A program made the translations under genes and the position numbers. Positions 41,382 to 52,419 of a stretch of DNA of 64,000 nucleotides are shown piece after piece. The stretch comes from Nitrosospira sp. Nsp2 (GTDB lineage: Bacteria; Pseudomonadota; Gammaproteobacteria; Burkholderiales; Nitrosomonadaceae). Location of the stretch: positions 163,399 through 227,398 of the forward strand of contig NZ_QAOU01000005.1 of NCBI RefSeq assembly GCF_003050965.1, in the 5' to 3' direction. How positions within the stretch are numbered: the stretch's first letter is position 1; each line of letters begins with the position of its first letter. Under the pieces are notes generated by a model. The model did no database searches. It was not told where the DNA came from and saw only the letters and a program-made list of their open reading frames with translations.

Positions 41382-41712
41382 TCTTGCGCTCCTGTAGGAG
41401 ATTGCCGCTACAGAAAATTCAGGGTGGTATCCGGGTGGCCGGCGTTCAACCGCAACACATATCAATTTTCAACCGGCAGAATGGGCCTCGACTTCATCCG
41501 TCATTTTCACGCTTGAGACGATGTTCGCTAGCGGCAAATGAACCGGACTATAAAAACATTCATCTTCACTGTCAAATTACCATCACGTCAGTATTCCGGA
41601 ATGCTCTCGGCGCAGGATTGAATGGACTGCGTTTTAGCTCAGCTCGGTTGTATCGCCCGATATTACCGTCTAAACTTAACCAGCCCCAAGTGGAAGCCAG
41701 GGAAACCAAAAA
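41382..41712. promoter_or_regulatory. Divergent control region between mdh and sdhC
   Basis: A 331-base gap between two divergent central-metabolism operons, so it should carry promoters for both. A TATAAA at 41549-41554 might be a -10 for the sdh operon, but I see no convincing -35. No gene is supported inside. Confidence 0.4.
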
Positions 41713-42090
41713 TTGCGGAAAAACCAGCCCAAGTATCTTAACCTGCTTCAAATCAAGCAGCCGACGCCGGCCGTGGTTTCGCTCCTGCACCGCATAAGCG
41801 GCGCGCTACTATACTTCCCGGGTATCCCTGCCCTTCTCTGCGGCCTGCAAATGGCACTGAGCTCTCCTGAGAAGTATGCTCAACTGCAATCAATTTTAAC
41901 TGGCCCGCTGGCCAAGGTTGGCTTACTGCTTTCATTGTGGTTCTTCGTACATCATTTCTGCGCCGGCATACGTTTCCTTGCGCTTGATCTTCATTACGGA
42001 ATCGAACTCCAGCACGCCCGCCTCACCAGTAAAATTGTCCTGGTGACTGGCATCGCGATCACCCTCCTCATCGGGATATCAATATGGTGA
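41713..42090 (+). CDS. sdhC: Succinate dehydrogenase cytochrome b556 subunit
   Basis: A 125-residue membrane anchor of complex II with three helices. LHRISGALL and HHFCAGIRFLALD (haem-ligand His region) are the family marks. The start is TTG at 41713, with AGGGAA suitably upstream. It overlaps sdhD by seven bases. Confidence 0.92.
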   Translation: MRKNQPKYLNLLQIKQPTPAVVSLLHRISGALLYFPGIPALLCGLQMALSSPEKYAQLQSILTGPLAKVGLLLSLWFFVHHFCAGIRFLALDLHYGIELQHARLTSKIVLVTGIAITLLIGISIW

Positions 42091-42440
42091 AGCGCACGGC
42101 GCGTCTGACAACCGGGGCGAATTACGGGCTGCGCGACTGGCTGGCGCAGCGCGTTACGGCAGTGGTGATGGCAATCTTTATCCTGTGCCTGATGGGGGTG
42201 CTGCTCATTTCCCCACCACAGGGTTACGCGGAGTGGAAGGCGATATTCAGTAACCAATGGATGCGCATTGCTTCCTTCCTTTTTCTTGTCAGTCTCTTCT
42301 GGCACGCGTGGATCGGGGTGCGCAATATTCTCATGGATTATGTTCACGCTACCGGTGTGCGCCTGACGTTACAGATATTGGTCATTCTATCTCTGCTGTT
42401 TTATACCGTGTGGTCTGCCGAAATTCTATGGAGTGCGTGA
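42084..42440 (+). CDS. sdhD: Succinate dehydrogenase membrane anchor subunit
   Basis: A 118-residue membrane anchor of complex II with three helices. It begins GANYGLRDWLAQRVTAVVMA and has FWHAWIGVRNILMDY, the quinone/haem side. Overlaps sdhC and lies seven bases before sdhA, so translation is coupled. Confidence 0.92.
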   Translation: MVKRTARLTTGANYGLRDWLAQRVTAVVMAIFILCLMGVLLISPPQGYAEWKAIFSNQWMRIASFLFLVSLFWHAWIGVRNILMDYVHATGVRLTLQILVILSLLFYTVWSAEILWSA

Positions 42441-42446
42441 ATTAGC

Positions 42447-44210
42447 GTGGCGATCGTTACAAGAAAATTTGATGCGGTAATCGTGGGGGCCGGTGGCGCT
42501 GGCATGCGGGCCGCATTGCAACTGTCCGAAGCTGGACTCAAAGTGGCGGTACTGTCCAAGGTATTTCCCACCCGTTCCCATACAGTAGCAGCGCAAGGGG
42601 GTATCGCGGCGGCGCTCGGGAACGTTACCGAGGATAATTGGCACTGGCACATGTATGATACGGTAAAGGGATCCGATTATCTGGGCGACCAGGACGCCAT
42701 CGAGTTCATGTGCCGTCAAGCCAGCGAGGTGGTATACGAACTCGAACATTTCGGCATGCCCTTCGACCGTCTCGACAACGGGAAAATTTACCAACGGCCA
42801 TTTGGGGGCCAGTCGCAAAATTTTGGCGGCGCGCAGGCAACGCGCTCATGCGCGGCGGCGGATCGTACCGGCCATGCCATGTTACACACGCTTTATCAGC
42901 GCAATGTCCAGGCCAACACCCAGTTTTTTATTGAGTGGATGGGACTGGACCTGATTCGCGATGCCGACGGCGATGTGTGCGGTGTGACCGCGCTGGACAT
43001 TGAAACGGGTGAAGTCATGGCGATGCAGGCCCGCGCCACCTTGTTCGCCACCGGCGGGGCAGCGCGCATATTCAGCGCCAGCACCAATGCTTTCATCAAT
43101 ACAGGCGATGGTCTCGGTATGGCGGCGCGCGCCGGCGTTCCGCTGGAAGACATGGAATTCTGGCAATTCCACCCGACCGGTGTTTTCGGTGTTGGCGTAC
43201 TCATCAGCGAGGCGGTGCGCGGCGAAGGCGGCTATCTGCTCAACAAGGATGGGGAGCGTTTTATGGAACGCTACGCGCCTCACGCCAAGGACTTGGCCAG
43301 CCGGGATGTGGTGTCCCGCGCCCTGACAATGGAAATACAGGCGGGCCGTGGATGTGGCAGGGATGCAGATCATTTGTTGCTGAAGCTCGACCATCTGGGC
43401 GCGGACGTGATCAAGACCCGGCTGCCCGGCATTCGCGAAATCGCAATGAAGTTTGCCAATACGGACCCTATCCGTGATCCAATTCCGGTGGTACCCACCG
43501 CCCATTATATGATGGGCGGCATCCCGACCAATTTCCTTGGGCAAGTGGTTGCGCCGTACAAAACGGGACCCGAGGAAGTTGTTCAGGGCTTTTACGCGGC
43601 TGGGGAGTGTGCCTGTGTCTCCGTGCATGGCGCCAATCGGCTGGGAACAAATTCGCTCCTGGACATTCTCGTGTTCGGCCGCGCCGCCGCCACCCGGATT
43701 ATAGAAGACCTTAAAAAGAATCAGCACCACAAGCAGCTACCCCCAGACGCTGCGGACAAGTCGTTGGCGAGACTGGCCCGCCTGGAGGGTCAGAGGGATG
43801 GCGAAAGCGTGGCGCAGGTGAGCAATGCGATGCGCAAGACCATGCAGAGCCATTGCGGCGTATTTCGTTTTCCCGACATGCTCAAGCAGGGCGTGGAAAA
43901 ACTGAGTGACATCCTGGAACGCGCCAGGCAAACGTCAATCGGGGATAAGAGCCGGGTGTTCAACACCGCCCGCGTCGAAGCGCTGGAACTCGACAACCTG
44001 ATCGAGGTCGCTATGGCCACCATGGTCTCGGCTGAGGCCCGAACGGAAAGCCGGGGTGCGCATGCGCGTGATGACTTTCCCGAACGGGATGATAACAAGT
44101 GGCTCAAGCATACTTTGTATTTCAGTGAAGGCAGGCGCCTGGACTATAAACCCGTGCGCTTGAAACCGCTGACGGTGGAATCGTTCGCTCCGAAGCCAAG
44201 GACGTACTAA
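42447..44210 (+). CDS. sdhA: Succinate dehydrogenase flavoprotein subunit
   Basis: The 587-residue catalytic subunit of complex II, oxidising succinate to fumarate. The FAD motif is [12 protein letters not shown]; His45 in [10 protein letters not shown] is the covalent FAD site. Active-site HPTGV and MGGIPTN are present, and the C-terminus [18 protein letters not shown] is typical. GTG start at 42447. Confidence 0.96.
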   Translation: MAIVTRKFDAVIVGAGGAGMRAALQLSEAGLKVAVLSKVFPTRSHTVAAQGGIAAALGNVTEDNWHWHMYDTVKGSDYLGDQDAIEFMCRQASEVVYELEHFGMPFDRLDNGKIYQRPFGGQSQNFGGAQATRSCAAADRTGHAMLHTLYQRNVQANTQFFIEWMGLDLIRDADGDVCGVTALDIETGEVMAMQARATLFATGGAARIFSASTNAFINTGDGLGMAARAGVPLEDMEFWQFHPTGVFGVGVLISEAVRGEGGYLLNKDGERFMERYAPHAKDLASRDVVSRALTMEIQAGRGCGRDADHLLLKLDHLGADVIKTRLPGIREIAMKFANTDPIRDPIPVVPTAHYMMGGIPTNFLGQVVAPYKTGPEEVVQGFYAAGECACVSVHGANRLGTNSLLDILVFGRAAATRIIEDLKKNQHHKQLPPDAADKSLARLARLEGQRDGESVAQVSNAMRKTMQSHCGVFRFPDMLKQGVEKLSDILERARQTSIGDKSRVFNTARVEALELDNLIEVAMATMVSAEARTESRGAHARDDFPERDDNKWLKHTLYFSEGRRLDYKPVRLKPLTVESFAPKPRTY

Positions 44211-44232
44211 ACCGCATATTTATGATATCTCC

Positions 44233-44946
44233 ATGCCGAAGGAACAGACCGTGAAATTCTCCATTTACCGCTTTGATCCCGATAAGGATGCGACTCCTTA
44301 CATGCGGGACTATGATATCGAACTGGAGCCAGCCGATCGGATGCTGCTCGATGCGTTGGAGCGTATCAAAACGGTGGACGATAGTCTGAGTCTCCGCCGC
44401 TCCTGCCGCGAAGGAGTTTGCGGCTCGGATGGAATGAACATCAACGGCCGCAACGGATTGGCGTGCATCACGCCGCTGGCGGGGCTGAAGGAACCAGTGG
44501 AGCTGCGCCCCTTGCCGGGCCTGCCGGTGATACGCGACCTGATCGTGGATATGACGCAATTCTTTAAACAATATCATTCGATCAAGCCCTATCTCATCAA
44601 TAACGATCCGCCGCCGGAAACAGAACGGTTGCAATCGCCTGAGGAAAGAGCTGAGCTGGACGGACTGTACGAGTGCATTCTCTGCGCGTGCTGCTCCACT
44701 GCATGTCCTTCGTTCTGGTGGAACCCGGATAAATTCGTGGGGCCAGCGGGGCTGCTGCAAGCCTATCGCTTTCTCGCTGATAGCCGCGACCAGGCAACTG
44801 CCGAGCGACTGGATTATCTTGAGGACCCTTATCGCCTGTTCCGCTGCCATACGATCATGAATTGCGCGGATGTGTGTCCCAAGGGGCTGAACCCAACCAA
44901 TGCTATCGAGAATATCAAGGATATGATGGTGAAAAGAACAGTATGA
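44233..44946 (+). CDS. sdhB: Succinate dehydrogenase iron-sulfur subunit
   Basis: A 237-residue electron-transfer subunit with three clusters: SCREGVCGSDGMNINGRNGLAC for [2Fe-2S], CILCACCSTACPSFWWN and CHTIMNCADVCPKGLNP for [4Fe-4S] and [3Fe-4S]. ATG at 44233 used; an internal GTG is possible. Its stop overlaps the sdhE start by four bases (ATGA). Confidence 0.96.
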   Translation: MPKEQTVKFSIYRFDPDKDATPYMRDYDIELEPADRMLLDALERIKTVDDSLSLRRSCREGVCGSDGMNINGRNGLACITPLAGLKEPVELRPLPGLPVIRDLIVDMTQFFKQYHSIKPYLINNDPPPETERLQSPEERAELDGLYECILCACCSTACPSFWWNPDKFVGPAGLLQAYRFLADSRDQATAERLDYLEDPYRLFRCHTIMNCADVCPKGLNPTNAIENIKDMMVKRTV

Positions 44947-45176
44947 AACAACTGGAGCGGGTGCGCTGGCGCTGCCGGCGCGGATTGCTGGAACTGGATC
45001 TGGTCCTGCAACGGTTTGTGGACGAGTATTACGCCAGGCTTGGCGAAGCCGAGCGCCGGCAATTCGAAACACTGCTGGACCTTTCCGATAATGAGTTATG
45101 GGATATGATCACGCTCAGAAAGAAACAGGGGAACAGCAACCTACAGCACGTACTGAGTCTCTTGCAGGGCGTTTAG
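44943..45176 (+). CDS. sdhE: FAD assembly factor SdhE
   Basis: A 77-residue cytosolic protein that promotes covalent flavinylation of SdhA. The key RGxxE motif is RGLLE at residues 13-17. Start ATG at 44943 overlaps the sdhB stop; a longer frame from 44862 runs inside sdhB and is not expected to be used. Confidence 0.94.
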   Translation: MKQLERVRWRCRRGLLELDLVLQRFVDEYYARLGEAERRQFETLLDLSDNELWDMITLRKKQGNSNLQHVLSLLQGV

Positions 45177-45213
45177 CTTTCGGGAATCCATCATCACTGG
45201 GGAATAAGACAAT

Positions 45214-46515
45214 ATGGAACACACACGTAACGCGACGCTCGATCTCGGCAACGGAAGCGAGCCCCTGGAATTTCCTGTTCTGTCCGGCACGATGGGGCCG
45301 GATGTAGTGGATATCCGCACGTTACAGGCCAAAGTCGGCGTCTTTACCTACGATCCTGGCTTCCTTTCCACCGCCAGCAGCAATTCCAAGATAACTTTTA
45401 TCGACGGCGAAGCCGGCATTCTCCTTTATCGCGGCTATCCCATCGAACAACTGGCGGAGCAATGCGATTTCATGGAAGTCTGCTATTTGCTGATGAACGG
45501 GGAACTACCCAATAGTGAGCAAAAGAAATCATTCGATAACACCATCAAGGAACACACCATGGTGCATGAGCAGTTGGCGCGCTTTTACACCGGTTTCAGG
45601 CGCGACGCTCACCCCATGGCGGTAATGGTAGGCGTCGTCGGTGCGTTGTCGGCGTTTTATCACGACGCGATGGATATTTCCGACGCCTCGCATCGCGAAC
45701 TGTCGGCGTTCCGGCTGATAGCCAAACTTCCCACCATTACCGCAATGGCATATAAGTACAACGTAGGTCAACCTTTCATCTATCCCCGCAATAGCCTCAA
45801 CTACGCTGAAAATTTCATGCACATGATGTTCGCTACCCCCGCGGAGGAATATAAATCCAATCCCGTGCTGGCGCACGCCCTGGATCGCATTCTCATCCTC
45901 CATGCGGACCACGAGCAGAACGCCTCTACTTCCACCGTCCGGCTCGCCGGTTCAAGCGGCGCAAATCCGTTTGCCTGCATTTCCGCCGGGATCGCCTGTC
46001 TGTGGGGGCCGGCGCACGGCGGCGCCAACGAAGCGTGTCTGAATATGCTGGAGGAAATTCACGATGAGTCGCGCATTGGTGAATTTATTGACCGCGCCAA
46101 AGACAAAAACGACCCCTTCAGACTGGTGGGGTTCGGTCACCGGGTATACAAAAATTTTGATCCGCGGGCGAAATTGATGCGTGAAACCTGCCACGAAGTA
46201 TTGGATGAACTCGGCTTGCACGACGATCGCTTGTTCAAACTTGCGCTCAAGCTGGAAAAAATAGCGCTGGAAGATGAATATTTCATTTCCCGCAAACTCT
46301 ACCCGAACGTGGATTTTTATTCTGGTATCGTGCAGCGGGCCCTGGGCATCCCTCCGTCCATGTTCACCGCTATATTTGCCACGGCGCGCACGGTAGGCTG
46401 GATTGCACAGTGGAGTGAAATGATCGCCGACCCGGATCGCAAAATCGGTCGCCCGCGTCAGCTATACACGGGGGCGGTCAAACGGGATGTCGTACCGATT
46501 GCGTTACGCGAGTAA
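45214..46515 (+). CDS. gltA: Citrate synthase
   Basis: A 433-residue type II (NADH-sensitive style) citrate synthase, with the N-terminal domain absent from PrpC. Catalytic His and Asp lie in [29 protein letters not shown] and the C-terminal region. The start of the mature domain, [20 protein letters not shown], is conserved. A GGGGAAT ribosome site stands before the ATG. Lies 37 bases after sdhE and 30 before sucA. Confidence 0.96.
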   Translation: MEHTRNATLDLGNGSEPLEFPVLSGTMGPDVVDIRTLQAKVGVFTYDPGFLSTASSNSKITFIDGEAGILLYRGYPIEQLAEQCDFMEVCYLLMNGELPNSEQKKSFDNTIKEHTMVHEQLARFYTGFRRDAHPMAVMVGVVGALSAFYHDAMDISDASHRELSAFRLIAKLPTITAMAYKYNVGQPFIYPRNSLNYAENFMHMMFATPAEEYKSNPVLAHALDRILILHADHEQNASTSTVRLAGSSGANPFACISAGIACLWGPAHGGANEACLNMLEEIHDESRIGEFIDRAKDKNDPFRLVGFGHRVYKNFDPRAKLMRETCHEVLDELGLHDDRLFKLALKLEKIALEDEYFISRKLYPNVDFYSGIVQRALGIPPSMFTAIFATARTVGWIAQWSEMIADPDRKIGRPRQLYTGAVKRDVVPIALRE

Positions 46516-46545
46516 CCAACTCTGCCCAACGGCCAGGTATTTGCC

Positions 46546-49389
46546 ATGACAAACCCACTGTTTGAAGATTCCCTGCTGTTTGGCGCAAACGCGCCCTTTA
46601 TCGAAGGGCTATACGAGTCTTATCTGCAACGTCCCCAGTCCGTCCCGCCGGAGTGGCGCGAATACTTTGACGAGTTGCAACGAACAGCCGCAAGGCGGGC
46701 ACCAGAGGTGCCGCACTCTGCGGTAATCGATTCCATCCGTCGCGCCAACGAACCATATCAAAGCGCCGAAAGTACCGTCTCAGCGATAGGCCAGGATGAA
46801 TTTGGCCTGACTACCGAACGCAAGCAGATAGCGGTATTGCAACTAATCAATGCCTACCGCTTCCTTGGCGTCCGCCAAGCGGATCTGGATCCTCTTCGGC
46901 ATCAGGAAAAACCCCATGTCCCCGAACTCGATCCGGCCTACTACGGACTGACTGAGGCAGACATGAGTACTGTTTTCGGTACCGGTTCATTGATCGGCCC
47001 GCCCCGAGCCCCGCTTGGCGAGATTCTCCAAACACTGCGTGAGACTTACTGTGGAAGTATCGGCATCGAGTACATGTATATCACCGATACTGAGCAGAAA
47101 CGCTGGATACAAAGCCGTGTCGAAGGGTCGCGCGCAAAGCCTGATTATCCGCCTGAGTACAAGCGACATATTCTGGAGCAGCTCAGTGCCTCGGAAGGAC
47201 TGGAAAAATATCTTCATACACGCTACGTCGGGCAGAAACGCTTCTCTCTCGAAGGCAGCGAAAGCCTGATCCCGTTGTTGGACAATCTGTTGCAACGCGC
47301 CGGCGGAATGGGGGTGCAGCAGAGCGTCATAGGGATGGCTCACCGCGGCCGACTCAACGTCCTGGTCAATACCCTTGGTAAATTGCCGGCCGACTTGTTC
47401 CATGAATTTGAGGGCAAACATGGGCAGGAACTGACCGAGGGCGATGTCAAATACCACCAGGGCTTTTCCTCGGCTGTATCCACGCCGGGCGGGGTGATGC
47501 GACTGTCGCTGGCGTTCAACCCATCACACCTGGAAATTGTGGACCCGGTGGTGGAGGGATCCGTGCGCGCCCGGCAGCATCGGCTGAAAGACAGGGATGG
47601 CGACCGGGTATTGCCCGTGCTGCTGCATGGGGACGCGGCATTTTCGGCGCAGGGAGTGGTGATGGAAACCCTGAACCTTTCGCAGACCCGGGGTTACGGA
47701 ACCGGCGGAACCGTGCATGTCGTTATTAATAATCAAATCGGGTTTACTACCTCTGATCCCCGTGACACGCGCTCGACGCTTTATTGCACCGACGTATCAA
47801 AAATGATCGAGGCGCCCATCCTCCACGTCAACGGTGCCGATCCCGAAGCAGTCATCCTGGTGACGGAAATCGCGCTTGATTTCAGGATGAGGTTCCATAA
47901 GGATGTGGTCGTGGATATGGTTTGTTTTCGCGCTCTCGGACACAACGAGCAGGACGAGCCAATGGTAACGCAGCCTTTGATGTATAAAATCATTGCCCGC
48001 CATCCAGGGATCCGCAAGCTTTATGCCGAGAAACTGGCAGCCGAGGGCGTGATAAGCAGAGAGCAGGCTGAACAGATAGTTAAAGCCTATCGCGATGACA
48101 TGGATGCGGGCCGCAATCCCAACAAAACCATTGTCTACGGGTATCAATCACCGGATGCGGTGGACTGGAAACCGTTCCTGCAGAATACCAACTGGGTTCT
48201 AAAGGTCCAGACCGGTCTGCCACTGGCCGATTTGAAACAGCTGGCGGAACGGCTCACGGATATTCCATCGAAATTCAAACTGCATTCTCGGGTAGAAAAA
48301 ATCATCGCCGACCGCCGTTCGATGAGCGAGGGGAAACTGCCGCTGGACTGGGGGATGGCCGAAAATCTCGCCTACGCAGCACTTCTGAAGGACGGGTATC
48401 CGGTACGGATTTCGGGCCAGGATTCAGGGAGAGGAACCTTCTTTCACCGCCACGCTGTGCTGCATGACCAGAATCGGGAACGCTGGAACGAGGGAACGTA
48501 TATTCCGCTGCGCCATATTGCGCCCGATCAACCTGATTTCGTCATAATTGATTCGGTATTGTCGGAAGAAGCGGTGCTCGCGTTTGAATACGGATATGCG
48601 ACTGCGCAACCCAATGAATTAGTCGTTTGGGAAGCGCAGTTTGGTGATTTTGCCAACGGCGCACAAGTAGTAATAGATCAGTTTATCGCCTCGGGGGAAG
48701 CGAAGTGGGGCCGGTTGTGTGGGCTGGTGATGATGCTTCCGCATGGCTACGAAGGCCAAGGGCCAGAGCACTCCTCCGGGCGTATCGAGCGTTATCTGCA
48801 ACTGTGCGCGGAATACAATATCCAAGTATGTGTTCCGTCCACTCCTGCGCAGATGTTTCATCTGCTTCGGCGTCAGATGGTACGCCCGCTGCGCAAACCG
48901 CTTGTCATCATGAGCCCGAAAAGCCTCTTGCGTCATAAGGAATCGGTATCGAGCCTTGAAGATGTAGCGTATGGCAGTTTTCAGAACATCATTCCAGACG
49001 CTGAAAAACTCGATCCCCGAAATGTGCGGCGCCTTATCGCCTGCTCCGGGAAGGTATATTATGACCTGTTGGCGTATCGCCGGAAGAATAAGATCGAAGA
49101 TGCGGCGATCATTCGGATTGAACAGCTGTATCCCTTTCCGCATGACGATTTTCAGGCCGAGGTCAATCGTTACCCCCAAGCCAAGGATATCGTCTGGTGC
49201 CAGGAGGAGCCTGGAAACCAGGGGGCGTGGCACCGCATTCAGCATTATCTGCTGCGGCATATGCGGCCAGATCAGGTTTTGGGCTACGCACTGCGCCCAT
49301 CGTCGGCATCGCCAGCAGCGGGATATCTGGCAAAACACAATGTGCAACAGAATGAACTGATAGCAGCGGCGTTCCGCGAGAAAATTTGA
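46546..49389 (+). CDS. sucA: 2-oxoglutarate dehydrogenase E1 component
   Basis: A 947-residue thiamine-diphosphate enzyme decarboxylating 2-oxoglutarate. The N-terminus has the E2-binding short helix region (YLQRPQSVPPEWREYFDEL). VIGMAHRGRLNVLVNTLGK and the thiamine-binding GDAAFSAQG followed by NNQIGFTTS are conserved, as are HGYEGQGPEHSSGR and WCQEEPGNQGAW. With sucB and lpdA it forms the full complex. Confidence 0.96.
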   Translation: MTNPLFEDSLLFGANAPFIEGLYESYLQRPQSVPPEWREYFDELQRTAARRAPEVPHSAVIDSIRRANEPYQSAESTVSAIGQDEFGLTTERKQIAVLQLINAYRFLGVRQADLDPLRHQEKPHVPELDPAYYGLTEADMSTVFGTGSLIGPPRAPLGEILQTLRETYCGSIGIEYMYITDTEQKRWIQSRVEGSRAKPDYPPEYKRHILEQLSASEGLEKYLHTRYVGQKRFSLEGSESLIPLLDNLLQRAGGMGVQQSVIGMAHRGRLNVLVNTLGKLPADLFHEFEGKHGQELTEGDVKYHQGFSSAVSTPGGVMRLSLAFNPSHLEIVDPVVEGSVRARQHRLKDRDGDRVLPVLLHGDAAFSAQGVVMETLNLSQTRGYGTGGTVHVVINNQIGFTTSDPRDTRSTLYCTDVSKMIEAPILHVNGADPEAVILVTEIALDFRMRFHKDVVVDMVCFRALGHNEQDEPMVTQPLMYKIIARHPGIRKLYAEKLAAEGVISREQAEQIVKAYRDDMDAGRNPNKTIVYGYQSPDAVDWKPFLQNTNWVLKVQTGLPLADLKQLAERLTDIPSKFKLHSRVEKIIADRRSMSEGKLPLDWGMAENLAYAALLKDGYPVRISGQDSGRGTFFHRHAVLHDQNRERWNEGTYIPLRHIAPDQPDFVIIDSVLSEEAVLAFEYGYATAQPNELVVWEAQFGDFANGAQVVIDQFIASGEAKWGRLCGLVMMLPHGYEGQGPEHSSGRIERYLQLCAEYNIQVCVPSTPAQMFHLLRRQMVRPLRKPLVIMSPKSLLRHKESVSSLEDVAYGSFQNIIPDAEKLDPRNVRRLIACSGKVYYDLLAYRRKNKIEDAAIIRIEQLYPFPHDDFQAEVNRYPQAKDIVWCQEEPGNQGAWHRIQHYLLRHMRPDQVLGYALRPSSASPAAGYLAKHNVQQNELIAAAFREKI

Positions 49390-49404
49390 TCCTGGAGGAT
49401 GAAC

Positions 49405-50697
49405 ATGCTCGTTGAAGTCAAAGTTCCGGCGTTATCTGAATCCGTAGCGGAAGCCACGCTGCTCTCATGGCGCAAGAAAGAGGGCGACACGGTTACGCGC
49501 GACGAGAATCTGATTGATATTGAGACTGATAAAGTCGTGCTGGAATTGCCGGCTCCGGCTACCGGGGTGCTCACCAAAATCATTAAAGGCGATGGGAGCA
49601 CCGTCACGGGTGGAGAAGTCATTGCCACCATAGACACCGAGGCGGCGACAACTGCAGCGGGCGCTGTCGCTGCCAAAACCACAGAGGGTGCGGAGCAACC
49701 AAGCGCGCCCGCCGCTCCCGCCCCGGCCGCTGCTTCCCCCGTCACAGAAAAAACTCCCCATATGATGCCTGCCGCCCGGAATGAGGCCGCGCAGGCAAAC
49801 CTGGATGCCGCTGAAATTGGCGCCATCAAGGGTAGTGGACGCGGCGGCCGAATTACTAAGGAGGATGTAGTAGCTCATGTCGAGGGAAAGCCTGCCGAAT
49901 CCTCGGTCCCAATCTCTCCCGAACCCGCTCCGACACCTGCGCCGGCACCTACTTCGGCAAGGCCGCAAGCTGCCGCGCCGGCGGCAAGTGCAAGCGAGCG
50001 CCCCGAACAGCGGGTGCCCATGTCGCGACTGCGCGCGCGCATTGCCGAGCGGTTGGTACAGTCTCAATCCACTGCCGCTATTCTCACCACCTTCAACGAA
50101 GTCAATATGCAGGCAATAATGGACTTGCGCGCCCGGCATAAGGAAAAATTCGAAAAAGAACATGGCGTCAAGCTCGGCCTCATGTCATTTTTTGTAAAGG
50201 CGGTCGTCGCGGCGCTCAAAAGGTTTCCCATTGTCAACGCGTCCGTCGACGGAAATGACATCATCTATCACGGCTATTACGATATAGGCATTGCCGTCAG
50301 CAGCCCCCGCGGTTTGGTGGTCCCTATTCTCCGCAATGCAGAGTCCTTGTCGCAGGCGCAGATCGAAAGGCAAATCGCCGACCTCGGCAAGCGTGCCCAG
50401 GACGGGAAACTGACCATCGAAGACTTGACCGGCGGCACATTCTCCGTTACCAATGGAGGCGTGTTCGGCTCGCTGCTCTCGACCCCCATCATAAATCCCC
50501 CGCAAAGCGCGATTCTCGGCATTCACGCCACCAAGGAACGCCCGGTGGCGGAGAACGGGCAGGTGGTCATCCGTCCGATGTGCTACCTCGCGCTGTCCTA
50601 CGACCACCGCATTATAGATGGGCGGGAAGCGGTACTTTCCCTGGTGGCAATGAAAGAGGCCCTTGAATATCCGATGAGCCCGTTACTGGAAGGCTGA
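49405..50697 (+). CDS. sucB: Dihydrolipoyllysine succinyltransferase (E2)
   Basis: A 430-residue core enzyme of the 2-oxoglutarate dehydrogenase complex. Lipoyl domain first (Lys43 in [10 protein letters not shown]), an Ala/Pro-rich linker, a peripheral-subunit-binding domain ([20 protein letters not shown]), a second Pro/Ala linker, then the catalytic domain with His401 and Asp405 in SYDHRIIDG. The ATG at 49405 is preferred: GGAGG is six bases upstream, whereas the ATG at 49399 abuts it. Confidence 0.95.
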   Translation: MLVEVKVPALSESVAEATLLSWRKKEGDTVTRDENLIDIETDKVVLELPAPATGVLTKIIKGDGSTVTGGEVIATIDTEAATTAAGAVAAKTTEGAEQPSAPAAPAPAAASPVTEKTPHMMPAARNEAAQANLDAAEIGAIKGSGRGGRITKEDVVAHVEGKPAESSVPISPEPAPTPAPAPTSARPQAAAPAASASERPEQRVPMSRLRARIAERLVQSQSTAAILTTFNEVNMQAIMDLRARHKEKFEKEHGVKLGLMSFFVKAVVAALKRFPIVNASVDGNDIIYHGYYDIGIAVSSPRGLVVPILRNAESLSQAQIERQIADLGKRAQDGKLTIEDLTGGTFSVTNGGVFGSLLSTPIINPPQSAILGIHATKERPVAENGQVVIRPMCYLALSYDHRIIDGREAVLSLVAMKEALEYPMSPLLEG

Positions 50698-50774
50698 AAC
50701 CAGACCGGAAGCTGTCAAAATGGATAGGACTCCACGCTTTTTTTCTTACTTTTCCTTATCCTTAAAGTACCAAT

Positions 50775-52223
50775 ATGGCTCAATCCTTCGATGTCGCGGT
50801 AATCGGCGCCGGTCCAGGCGGGTATGTGGCAGCGATACGCTGCGCCCAGTTAGGGCTCAATACCGTCTGTATCGACGAGTGGAAAAACCCGCAAGGCAAG
50901 CCCAGTCTGGGCGGAACATGTCTGAATGTCGGCTGTATACCGTCGAAGGCTCTCCTTGAGTCTTCCGAGAATTTTGAACGGGCCGCGCGAAAGTTCTCAA
51001 GCCACGGCATCACGGTGGAAGGCCTGTCGATTGATATCCCGGTGATGATGTCTCGCAAAGAGAAAATCGTTGCAAACTTCACCGGCGGCGTGGCGATGCT
51101 CCTCAAAAAAAACAAAGTCACCTCAATGCACGGGCAGGGGACGCTGCTCAAGCGTGGCGAGGAAAATGGTACCGACCAGCCCTGGCAAATCGAAGTGAAG
51201 AATGGGGATACCGCGCAAACCGTCGAGGCCAGGCATGTGATTATCGCCACCGGTTCCACGCCGCGGAAGCTACCGTTCGCACCGGTGGACAATGAACGGA
51301 TACTGGACAATACCGGCGCACTGGCATTGGCAGACGTGCCTGGAAGGTTGGGTGTGATCGGTGGTGGCGTGATCGGCCTGGAAATGGGCAGTCTTTGGCG
51401 AAGGCTCGGTTCCGAGGTAACTGTTCTTGAAGCCCTGCCCGGGTTTCTCACGGCTGCCGACGAGCAAGTAGCAAAAGAGGCGAGGAAAATTTTCACCCGG
51501 GAAACAGGTTTGGTAATCCATACCGGCGTCAAAATAAGCAGCATCACCACTGGCGAACAAGACATTACCGTGGAGTATGCGGACGCGGATAACAATGCGC
51601 AAAAACTGGAAGTGGATAAACTGGTGGTTGCAGTCGGTCGCGTCCCTAACACGGCCGGCCTTGGGGCGGAAAATGCCGGGCTGAAACTGGATGATCGTGG
51701 ATACATCGAGGTGGACGCAACTTGCCGTACCAACCTCCCAAATATATATGCCGTCGGCGACGTGGTACGCGGGCCGATGCTGGCGCATAAAGCCTCCGAG
51801 GAAGGCGTGGCGGTAGCGGAACTCATCGCTGGACAACCGGGGCACGTGAATCTCGGCAGCATTCCCTGGGTGATCTATACCTCGCCGGAAATCGCGTGGG
51901 TTGGCAAAACGGAGCAGGATTTAAAATTGGCCGGGGTGCAATACAAAGCAGGACAATTCCCCTTCATGGCCAATGGACGTGCCCGCGCGCTTGGGGAAAC
52001 CGGCGGTTTCATCAAAGTGCTCGCGGATGCCAACACCGACCGCATACTAGGAATCCATATGATCGGTCCCTACGTTTCCGAATTGATTGCCGAGGCTGTG
52101 ACGGCGATGGAATTCGCTGCCAGCAGCGAAGATATCGCGCGAATTGTGCACGCGCACCCGTCGTTATCTGAAGTACTGCATGAAGCGGCGCTGGGCGTGG
52201 ATAAACGCGCGATTCATATATAA
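50775..52223 (+). CDS. lpdA: Dihydrolipoyl dehydrogenase (E3)
   Basis: A 482-residue flavoprotein that reoxidises dihydrolipoamide. FAD motif VIGAGPGGYVAAIRCAQLG; the redox pair is Cys49/Cys54 in GGTCLNVGCIPSK; NAD motif GVIGGGVIGLEMGSLW; the C-terminal HAHPSLSEVLHEAA supplies the catalytic His. Last gene of the TCA cluster, 77 bases after sucB; no strong terminator follows. Confidence 0.96.
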   Translation: MAQSFDVAVIGAGPGGYVAAIRCAQLGLNTVCIDEWKNPQGKPSLGGTCLNVGCIPSKALLESSENFERAARKFSSHGITVEGLSIDIPVMMSRKEKIVANFTGGVAMLLKKNKVTSMHGQGTLLKRGEENGTDQPWQIEVKNGDTAQTVEARHVIIATGSTPRKLPFAPVDNERILDNTGALALADVPGRLGVIGGGVIGLEMGSLWRRLGSEVTVLEALPGFLTAADEQVAKEARKIFTRETGLVIHTGVKISSITTGEQDITVEYADADNNAQKLEVDKLVVAVGRVPNTAGLGAENAGLKLDDRGYIEVDATCRTNLPNIYAVGDVVRGPMLAHKASEEGVAVAELIAGQPGHVNLGSIPWVIYTSPEIAWVGKTEQDLKLAGVQYKAGQFPFMANGRARALGETGGFIKVLADANTDRILGIHMIGPYVSELIAEAVTAMEFAASSEDIARIVHAHPSLSEVLHEAALGVDKRAIHI

Positions 52224-52419
52224 CATCGGCTGGGCCTGAAGGCCGAGAATCAATAGAAAACTCGCGCCTCTCGTTCGTCTATATAGGGTTCCACTCACCA
52301 AACCCTCGTCACAAGCCAGTTTATTTTAAAGCCTGAGCCTCCTGGCGCGTCTCTTAATACTGGCGGCGAGTCCGGCTCAGCCGCTTTTGGAGTAAAATAC
52401 TGGTTTTCAAGAATCCGCC

